NCBI RefSeq assembly: GCF_041734735.1
Contig: NC_134903.1
Location: forward strand, 4,342,821-4,406,820
Length of the DNA: 64,000 nucleotides
Direction of reading: 5' to 3'
DNA from: Babylonia areolata
Lineage: Eukaryota > Mollusca > Gastropoda > Neogastropoda > Buccinidae
Below the pieces are notes generated by a model. It had not been told where the DNA came from. It saw only the letters and a program-made list of their open reading frames with translations, and did not search any database. Shown piece after piece: positions 55,768 to 64,000 of the stretch (positions are counted from its first letter, which is position 1; each line of letters starts with the position of its first letter). A program made the position numbers and the translations under genes.

Positions 55768-56035
55768 GTGCCAGAAGGATGGTCACCTTGCCATGGTGAG
55801 GGGGTGGGGGTGGAGGGGCTTGCGTGCCTCAGAGACCTCTAGAGCGGTACCGGCAGGAGCTTATGCTCCTGGTAGGGCCGCCCAAGGCAGACAGGTCCAA
55901 GGGTAGAGACCAGAGAAAGCGTAATCAACTGTCCTTCAGGTAAGGAGCTGGACACAGGGCTGACAACCCTGAAAAAGCTTTGTTACGGAAACAGCAACAG
56001 AGGAAACCAAAAACACTGAGTGACGGGCCCACAGA
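55768..56035 (+). mobile_element. LINE 5'-region-like repeat fragment
   Basis: GCCAGAAGGATGGTCACCTT, CAGAGACCTCTAGAGCGGTA, CCGGCAGGAGCTTATGCTCC, CAAGGCAGACAGGTCCAAGG and GGGCTGACAACCCTGAAAAA resemble, from memory, the 5' leader of a widespread group of animal LINEs. No ORF follows, so it is an isolated piece. The assignment is tentative. Confidence 0.45.
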
Positions 56036-56054
56036 GTCCTCAGGAAGATTGATA

Positions 56055-56190
56055 ATAATAATGATAAAGGTATTTATATAGCGCTGAATCTTGTGCAGAG
56101 ACAAATCAAAGCGCTTTCGCACCAGTCTTTCACACACATGCACGGGGTTTGGAATACAGTCTTGTGCCTGTCCATCTCATTCACATGGGT
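56055..56190 (+). repeat. Dispersed AGCGCTTT-family repeat
   Basis: GGTATTTATATAGCGCTGAA, GCAGAGACAAATCAAAGCGC and TTTCGCACCAGTCTTTCACA. The TTATATAGCGC...AAAGCGCTTT pattern is shared with 9477-9560 and, more loosely, 785-945. Confidence 0.5.
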
Positions 56191-56254
56191 GAGTACATGT
56201 GAATCAATTGTTGCAAGGCTGTTTCCTCAACATGGCCACAAAGAATGACCATTT

Positions 56255-58735
56255 TGTTCATGAGTATTTTAAGAATGGTGACACTTGTCCCAGTTCTCCT
56301 GATGTGACAGCTTTAAGAATGGTGACACCTGTCCCAGTTCTGCTCAGGTGACAACTTTAAGAATGGTGACACTTGTCCCAGTTCTGCTCAGGTGACAGCT
56401 TTAAGAATGGTGACACTTGTCCCAGTTCTGCTCAGGTGACAGCTTTAAGAATGGTGACACCTGTCCCAGTTCTGGTCAAGTGACAGCTTTAAGAATGGTG
56501 ACACTTGTCCCAGTTCTGTTCAAGTGACAGCTTTAAGGATGGTGACACTTGTCCCAGTTCTGCTGATGTGACAGCTTTAAGAATGGTGACACATGTCCCA
56601 GTTCTGTTCAAGTGACAGCCTTAAGAATGGTGACACTTGTCCCAGTTCTGCTCAGGTGACAGCTTTAAGAATGGTGACACTTGTCCCAGTTCTGCTCAGG
56701 TGACAGCTTTAAGAATGGTGACACCTGTCCCAGTTCTGTTCAAGTGACAGCTTTAAGAATGGTGACACTTGTCCCAGTTCTGGTCAAGTGACAGATTTAA
56801 GAATGGTGACACTTGTCCCAGTTCTGCTCAGGTGACAGCTTTAAGAATGGTGACACTTGTCCCAGTTCTGTTCAAGTGACAGCTTTAAGAATGGTGACAC
56901 TTGCCCCAGTTCTGATCATGTGACAGCTTTAAGAATGGTGACACTTGTCCCAGTTCTGTTCAAGTGACAGCTTTAAGACTGGTGACACTTGTCCCAGTTC
57001 TGCTCAGGTGACAGCTTTAAGAATGGTGACACTTGTCCCAGTTCTGCTCAGGTGACAGCTTTAAGAATGGTGACACTTGTCCCAGTTCTGTTCAAGTGAC
57101 AGATTTAAGAATGGTGACACTTGCCCCAGTTCTGTTCAAGTGACAGCTTTAAGAATGGTGACACTTGTCCCAGTTCTGTTCAAGTGACAGCTTTAAGAAT
57201 GGTGACACTTGTCCCAGTTCTGGTCAAGTGACAGCTTTAAGAATGGTGACACTTGTCCCAGTTCTGCTCAGGTGACAGCTTTAAGAATGGTGACACTTGT
57301 CCCAGTTCTGTTCAAGTGACAGCTTTAAGAATGGTGACACTTGCCCCAGTTCTGATCATGTGACAGCTTTAAGAATGGTGACACTTGTCCCAGTTCTGTT
57401 CAAGTGACAGCTTTAAGACTGGTGACACTTGTCCCAGTTCTGCTCAGGTGACAGCTTTAAGAATGGTGACACTTGTCCCAGTTCTGCTCAGGTGACAGCT
57501 TTAAGAATGGTGACACTTGTCCCAGTTCTGTTCAAGTGACAGATTTAAGAATGGTGACACTTGCCCCAGTTCTGTTCAAGTGACAGCTTTAAGAATGGTG
57601 ACACTTGTCCCAGTTCTGTTCAAGTGACAGCTTTAAGAATGGTGACACTTGTCCCAGTTCTGTTCAAGTGACAGCTTTAAGAATGGTGACACTTGTCCCA
57701 GTTCTGGTCAAGTGACAGATTTAAGAATGGTGACACTTGTCCCAGTTCTGCTCAGGTGACAGCTTTAAGAATGGTGACACTTGTCCCAGTTCTGTTCAAG
57801 TGACAGCTTTAAGAATGGTGACACTTGCCCCAGTTCTGATCATGTGACAGCTTTAAGAATGGTGACACTTGTCCCAGTTCTGTTCAAGTGACAGCTTTAA
57901 GACTGGTGACACTTGTCCCAGTTCTGCTCAGGTGACAGCTTTAAGAATGGTGACACTTGTCCCAGTTCTGCTCAGGTGACAGCTTTAAGAATGGTGACAC
58001 TTGTCCCAGTTCTGTTCAAGTGACAGATTTAAGAATGGTGACACTTGCCCCAGTTCTGTTCAAGTGACAGCTTTAAGAATGGTGACACTTGCCCCAGTTC
58101 TGTTCAAGTGACAGCTTTAAGAATGGTGACACTTGTCCCAGTTCTGGTCAAGTGACAGCTTTAAGAATGGTGACACTTGTCCCAGTTCTGCTCAGGTGAC
58201 AGCTTTAAGAATGGTGACACTTGTCCCAGTTCTGTTCAAGTGACAGCTTTAAGAATGGTGACACTTGCCCCAGTTCTGATCATGTGACAGCTTTAAGAAT
58301 GGTGACACTTGTCCCAGTTCTGTTCAAGTGACAGCTTTAAGACTGGTGACACTTGTCCCAGTTCTGCTCAGGTGACAGCTTTAAGAATGGTGACACTTGT
58401 CCCAGTTCTGCTCAGGTGACAGCTTTAAGAATGGTGACACTTGTCCCAGTTCTGTTCAAGTGACAGATTTAAGAATGGTGACACTTGCCCCAGTTCTGTT
58501 CAAGTGACAGCTTTAAGAATGGTGACACTTGTCCCAGTTCTGTTCAAGTGACAGCTTTAAGACTGGTGACACTTGTCCCAGTTCTGCTCAGGTGACAGCT
58601 TTAAGACTGGTGACACTTGTCCCAGTTCTGCTCAGGTGACAGCTTTAAGAATGGTGACACTTGTCCCAGTTCTGTTCAAGTGACAGCTTTAAGAATGGTG
58701 ACACTTGTCCCAGTTCTGCTCAAGTGACAGACCTT
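56255..58735 (+). repeat. 44-bp minisatellite with higher-order repeats, about 56 copies
   Basis: Unit AAGAATGGTGACACTTGTCC, CAGTTCTGCTCAGGTGACAG, CTTT. Variants in the CTCAGG/TTCAAG/GGTCAAG/ATCATG word recur in a fixed order. The rare GCCCCAGTTCTGATCATG variant sits at 56903, 57343, 57827 and 58267, that is 440, 484 and 440 bp apart (10, 11 and 10 units). Confidence 0.97.
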
Positions 58736-59436
58736 ACCAGGCTGTGCAGGGGAAAGTGCTGGTTTGTGATGCAACACTCGATGACTACAACACCACTGTG
58801 ATTCAGGCGAAGGTGCTGGTTTGTGATGCAACACTGTGCTATACCCCTTCAAGTGCACGATCCACAACCAGTTGTGCAGACGATCTGCTGACAGTTTGGA
58901 AGACAGACAGAGGAACCACAAGTCAATGATTGTGAGAGAACATATACAAGTGTGATATGTGTGATGGAACATTAACATAATTCTTTCTTTCGTTCCTGTA
59001 AAGTTTTGTGTTGCAGTTCATATCACCATCGTTGAGCATCCATACGACCCACAGCTGATGTTCCGAGGATGTTCACCATGGGAAAAAAAAAAGACACGCA
59101 AACAAATAAAAAAGGTTGACGATGCTGGCAGACAGGTAGATAGAGACCACTATGGGTGGTGTCAAGGAAGTGTCAAGGGCATGGATATAAGGAAAGACGT
59201 GGGAGCGGTAATTCGGAAACAGAAGGGAAGAATTACGAACTGATGAGAATCTAGACTTAACTGAACCAATACTTTTTTTCTCTCTGAAAAACAACAACAG
59301 CAAAGACGGGGATGTTGTGCATTGCCTCATCCCACTCTGGCCTGCCCTGTAGAAGGTCCACAGCATTAGTGAGGCTTATGGCATGTTGATTTGCAGGCAC
59401 ACGTTTTGATGCCACTAACTGGTCGGCATGTCACAG
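58736..59436. other. No gene recognised
   Basis: Bases 58750-58850 contain a short direct repeat of GTGCTGGTTTGTGATGCAAC (two copies about 60 bp apart). The rest shows no protein-like frame. Confidence 0.5.
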
Positions 59437-59809
59437 CTTCTTCTTCTTCTTCTTCTGCGTTCGTGGGCTTCAACTCCCACGTTCACTCGTATATACGCGA
59501 GTGGGCTTTTTACGTGTATGACCGTTTTTACCCCGCCATGTAGGCAGCCATACTCCGCTTTCGGGGGTGTGCATGCTGGGTATGTTCTTGTTTCCATAAT
59601 CCACCGAACGCTGACATGGATTACAGGATCTTTAACGTGCGTATTTGATCTTATGCTTGCGTATGCACACGAAGGGGGTTCAGGCACTGGCAGGTCTGCA
59701 CATATGTTGACCTGGGAGATCGTAAAAATATCCATCCTTTACCCACCAGGCGCCGTCACCGTGATTCGAACCCGGGACCCTCAGATCGAAAGTCCAACGC
59801 TTTAACCAT
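59437..59809 (-). mobile_element. SINE family 3, near full length with GAA tail
   Basis: Reverse-strand copy. A TTC run at the left, then TTCTGCGTTCGTGGGCTTCA (3' end), and a head at the right with B box GTGATTCGAACCCGGGACC in reverse; it stops at CTTTAACCA, lacking about 20 bp of the 5' end. Best copy for the 3' terminus CGAACGCAGAAGAAGAAG. Confidence 0.94.
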
Positions 59810-60072
59810 TCTGCTTCAACTTGCATTGTCAGGCTTGGTGTTGTCATTTAATGGTGACATTCCCCTCACTATTCATGCTTTCCTTTTTTTTATTTTTTTT
59901 TTTTACTTTACAGTGTATCCCCAACTGAACACATATTTGATGACTACACTATTTGCATACTATCCCCAACTAAACTTATATTTGGTAACTAAACCATTTG
60001 TATACATGATCATGTCCTCTTCGTTGCCTTTTCAGTGGTAGCTTCACATCTGCATCAGTTCTGCCCTCTGTC

Positions 60073-60450
60073 TTTCTTTCTTTCTTTTGCGTTCGACAGC
60101 TACGAGGTCAGGGTCGAAGTCCGAGGGATGCCACAAACTCGGACGTCCGGTGAAGATCTGCCGTCCCCCAGAGCTTGGTGTTGAGGTCAGCACCCCCAGG
60201 CCAGGACTGCTTCCGCATCTTCTCATACAGGGGGCAGTCTTGGAGAATATGGGATGGGGTCTGGTCAGCCTGGCCGCAATCACATAGGGATGTGGCTGCC
60301 ACTCCAATCCTCTTCAGGTGTGCTCGGAGGCCGCAGTGTCCTGTGCGAAGGCGGTAGATGGTACTCTGGTGTCTCCTCTCCAGTGTCCTGATGGGATCCT
60401 GGTGTGCCTGGTAGCCTCCGTTCAGGGTGACCCAGCCTCTTCGGAATCTG
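60073..60450 (-). mobile_element. 5'-truncated LINE, C-terminal end only
   Basis: 378 bp flanked by the 11-bp direct repeat TGCCCTCTGTC (60062-60072 and 60451-60461). The minus-strand frame encodes about 110 residues similar to the C-terminus of the LINE at 17612: YRLRTGHCGLRAHLKRIGVA, CDCGQADQTPSHILQDCPLY and WPGGADLNTKLWG against FRLRTGHCRLLSHLHRMKIA, CPCGTGPQTPEHILQHCPTH and WPGGTELQAQLWG. The 3' end is TCGAACGCA with AAGAAAGAAAG repeats. Same lineage, different subfamily. Confidence 0.93.
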
Positions 60451-60539
60451 TGCCCTCTGTCCATTCTCAACAGTCATCCCAGAATGGGTGTATGGTTGTG
60501 TTGTACATGTGTTGGAAGTGTTCTGGGTATTCATTCCAT

Positions 60540-60735
60540 GTTTGTGTGCGACGACAACCATTTCCTCCCGAACGTGGTCAAGACCAAACAGATGGTTGTC
60601 GACCTTCGTAGGACCCCTCGCCCCTCCCCCCCCCCCCCAAATCACCCCCTCCCCCACTGGTCATCAAGGCAGTGGAGGTGGAGCTGGTGGCTCAGCACAC
60701 GTACCTGGGCTCCATCATCGGCAGCAGGATGTGAC
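60540..60735 (+). mobile_element. RT-thumb fragment of a CR1/Rex-like LINE
   Basis: NVVKTKQMVVDLRRTP in one frame and, after a C13 run, LVIKAVEVELVAQHTYLGSI in another. This is the K-T-K-x-M-V-V-D-F-R ... Y-L-G-x-x-I text just after the RT catalytic box of Rex/CR1-like LINEs. The frameshift coincides with the C-run. Confidence 0.65.
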
Positions 60736-60804
60736 AGCGCATACATACACATTATTTCTAGTAGTAGTTCGTCTGTTGTCGAATGTATCTGACATGACGA
60801 AACC

Positions 60805-63800
60805 ATGTTCAATTGGGTTCTCATAGCAGAGCCTTCTTTACAGGACACTGTGATCATGTTCAGTTGGGTTCTCATAGCAGAGCCTTCTTTACAGGACACT
60901 GTCACCATATTTAGTTGGGTTCTCATAGCAGAGCCTTTACAGACACTGTGACCATGTTCAATTGGGTTCTCATAGCAGAGCCTTTACAGGACATGTTCAA
61001 TTGGGTTCTCATAGCAGATCCTTCTTTACAGAACACTGTCACCATATTTAGTTGGGTTCTCATAGCAGAGCCTTTACAGGACACTGTAACCATGTTCAAT
61101 TGGGTTCTCATAGCAGAGCCTCCTTTACAGGACACTGTAACCATGTTCAATTGGGTTCTTATAGCGGAGCCTTTACAGGATACTGTGACCATGTTCAATT
61201 GGGTTCTCATAGCAGAGCCTTTTTTAAGGATACTGTAACCATGTTCAGTTGAGCTCTCATAGCAGAACCTTTACAGGACACTGTGACCATGTTAAGCTGG
61301 GTTCTCGAAGCAGAACCTTTACAGGACACTGTGACCATGTTCAATTGGGTTCTCATAGCAGAGCCTTCTTTACAGGACACTGTCACCATATTTAGTTGGG
61401 TTCTCATAGCAGAGCCTTTACAGACACTGTGACCATGTTCAGTTGGGTTATCATAGCGGAGCCTTTACAGGATACTGTGACCATGTTCAATTGGGTTCTC
61501 ATAGCAGAGCCTTTTTTAAGGATACTGTAACCATGTTCAGTTGAGCTCTCATAGCAGAACCTTTACAGGACACTGTGACAATATTTAGTTGGGTTCTCAT
61601 AGCAGAGCCCTCTTTACAGGACACTGTGACCATGTTAAGCTGGGTTCTCATAGCAGAGCCTTCTTTACAGGACACTGTGACCATGTTAAGCTGGGTTCTC
61701 GAAGCAGAACCTTTACAGGACACTGACAATATTTAGTTGGGTTCTCATAGCAGAGCCGTCTTTACAGGACACTGTGACCATGTTCAGTTGGGTTCTCATA
61801 GCAGAGCCTTCTTTACAGGACACTGTGACCATGTTAAATTGGGTTCTCATAGCAGAGCCTTCTTTACAGGACACTGTGACCATGTTCAGTTGGGTTCTCA
61901 TAGCAGAGCCTTCTTTACAGGACACTGTGACCATATTTAGTTGGGTTCTCAAAGCAGAGCCTTTACAGGACACTGTGACCATGTTCAATTGGGTTCTCAT
62001 AGCAGAACCTTTTCAGGACACTGTGACCATGTTCAATTGGGTTCTCATAGCAGAGCCTTTACAGGACACTGTGACCATGTTCAGTTGGGTTCTCATAGCA
62101 GAGCCTTCTTTACAGGACACTGTGGCCATATTTAGTTGGGTTCTCATAGCAGAGCCTTTTTTTAAGGACACTGTAACCATGTTCAGTTGAGCTCTCATAG
62201 CAGAACCTTTACAGGACACTGTGACAATATTTAGTTGGGTTCTCATAACAGAGCCTTCTTTACAGGACACTGTGACCATGTTAAGCTGGGTTCTCGAAGC
62301 AGAACCTTTACAGGACACTGTGACCATGTTCAGTTGGGTTCTCATAGCAGAGCCTTTTTTACAGGACACTGTGACCATGTTCAATTGGGTTCTCATAGCA
62401 GAGCCTTCTTTACAGGACACTGTGACCATGTTCAGTTGGGTTCTCATAGCAGAGCCTTCTTTACAGGACACTGTGACCATATTTAGTTGGGTTCTCATAG
62501 CAGAGCCTTTACAGACACTGTGACCATGTTCAATTAAGTTCTCATAGCAGAGCCTTCTTTACAGGACACTGTGACCATGTTCAATTGGGTTCTCATAGCA
62601 GAGCCTTCTTTACAGGACACTGTGACCATGTTAAATTGGGTTCTCATAGCAGAGCCTTTACAGGACACTGTGACCATGTTCAATTGGGTTCTCATAGCAG
62701 AGCCTTCTTTACAGGACACTGTGACAATATTTATTTGGGTTCTCATAGCAGAGCCTTTACAGACACTGTGACCATGTTCAGTTGGGTTATCATAGCAGAG
62801 CCTTTACAGGACACTGTGACCATGTTCAGTTGGGTTCTCATAGCAGAGCCTTCTTTACAGGACACTGTGACCATGTTCAATTGGGTTCTCATAGCAGAGC
62901 CTTCTTTACAGGACACTGTCACCATATTTAGTTGGGTTCTCATAGCAGAGCCTTTACAGACACTGTGACCATGTTCAGTTGGGTTATCATAGCAGAGCCT
63001 TTACAGGACACTGTAACCATGTTCAATTGGGTTTTCATAGCAGAGCCTTTTTTAAGGACACTGTAACCATGTTCAGTTGAGCTCTCATAGTAGAACCTTT
63101 ACAGGACACTGTGACAATATTTAGTTGGGTTCTCATAGCAGAGCCCTCTTTACAGGACACTGTGACCATGTTAAGCTGGGTTCTCATATCACAGCCTTCT
63201 TTACAGGACACTGTGACCATGTTAAGCTGGGTTCTCGAAGCAGAACCTTTACAGGACACTGACAATATTTAGTTGGGTTCTCATAGCAGAGCCGTCTTTA
63301 CAGGACACTGTGACCATGTTCAGTTGGGTTCTCATAGCAGAGCCTTCTTTACAGGACACTGTGACCATGTTAAATTGGGTTTTCATAGCAGAGCCTTCTT
63401 TACAGGACACTGTGACCATGTTCAATTGGGTTCTCATAGCAGAGCCTTCTTTACAGGACACTGTGACCATATTTAGTTGGGTTCTCAAAGCAGAGCCTTT
63501 ACAGGACACTGTGACCATGTTCAATTGGGTTCTCATAGCAGAACCTTTTCAGGACACTGTGACCATGTTCAATTGGGTTCTCATAGCAGAGCCTTTACAG
63601 GACACTGTGACCATGTTCAGTTGGGTTCTCATAGCAGAGCCTTCTTTACAGGACACTGTGGCCATGTTCAGTTGGGTTTTCATAGCAGAGCCTTTTTTAA
63701 GGACACTGTAACCATGTTCAGTTGAACGCTCATAGCAGAACCTTTACAGGACACTGTGACAATATTTAGTTGGGTTCTCATAGCAGAGCCCTCTTTACAG

Positions 63801-64000
63801 GACACTGTGACCATGTTAAGCTGGGTTCTCGAAGCAGAACCTTTACAGGACACTGTGACCATGTTCAGTTGGGTTCTCATAGCAGAGCCTTCTTTACAGG
63901 ACACTGTGACCATGTTCAATTGGGTTCTCATAGCAGAGCCTTCTTTACAGGACACTGTGACCATGTTCAGTTGGGTTCTCATAGCAGAGCCTTCTTTACA
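60805..64000 (+). repeat. 48/51-bp minisatellite, runs off the window
   Basis: Unit TTGGGTTCTCATAGCAGAGC, CTTCTTTACAGGACACTGTG, ACCATGTTCAA (51 bp), with a 48-bp form lacking TCT and others ending in ATATTTAG. At least 60 copies. Both main lengths are multiples of three, so repeated 16-17 residue frames stay open on both strands; these are not genes. A block around 61720 recurs at 63257 (1536 bp apart) with the same order of variants. Confidence 0.97.

Noticed and set aside
60805-64000. Repeated 16-17 residue frames (for example MFNWVLIAEPSLQDTVT) suggesting a repeat protein
   Set aside because: Open on both strands and in more than one frame, and interrupted where unit length changes by two bases.
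1-64000. Retroviral, LTR or Polinton-like elements
   Set aside because: No protease, integrase, capsid, envelope or LTR pair was recognised; all RT text belongs to non-LTR elements.

Overview
The window looks like nuclear DNA of a gastropod mollusc. This is inferred from two GRL101-type receptors (CUB-like, LDL-A, lectin-like, LRR and 7TM parts), a split SPSB gene, several tRNA-headed SINE families of molluscan style, several non-LTR retrotransposon lineages, abundant CA/TG microsatellites and a very heavy load of minisatellites. Nothing bacterial or viral was seen. No species can be named from the sequence alone.

Three host genes are supported. An SPSB1/4 (gustavus-like) gene on the + strand has its SPRY exon at 15361-16060 and its SOCS-box exon at 20607-20737, giving a 276-residue protein. 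Its 4.5-kb intron is packed with SINE pieces and holds an antisense LINE (17576-20276) with an open RT-RNase H frame and an 11-bp target-site duplication. Two large receptor genes lie head to head: 34528-38259 on the - strand and 52259-55648 on the + strand. Both are visible as one long 3' coding exon. Their first exons should lie in the repeat-rich 14 kb between them and were not found. The minus-strand receptor has Asn-His where its sister has Asp-Arg at the end of TM3.

Layout: 1-7.2 kb, old repeats and no gene; 7.3-8.4 kb, 54-bp minisatellite; 8.9-14.0 kb, SINEs, a TTAA MITE and a 400-bp CA block; 14-20.7 kb, SPSB; 20.7-33.3 kb, flank or very long 3' UTR with SINEs, LINE tails, a CAGGG-type MITE and minisatellites of 59, 45 and about 26 bp; 34.5-38.3 kb, receptor 1; 38.3-52.2 kb, nested SINE/MITE/LINE debris with minisatellites of 60, 56, 26, 46 and 79 bp; 52.3-55.6 kb, receptor 2; 55.7-64 kb, LINE pieces, a 44-bp minisatellite with higher-order structure, and a 48/51-bp array running off the window end.

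The most interesting biology is in the mobile elements. One tRNA-headed SINE family (eight copies) ends in the same CGAACGCA plus GAA-repeat tail as two LINE copies here, and both kinds of element carry 10-11 bp target duplications, which suggests a LINE with its SINE. Two other SINE families have different tRNA heads and 3' tails but share one central domain. Four near-identical 231-232 bp elements have TTAA ends. Two minisatellites that flank SPSB in inverted orientation share a 34-bp identical core.
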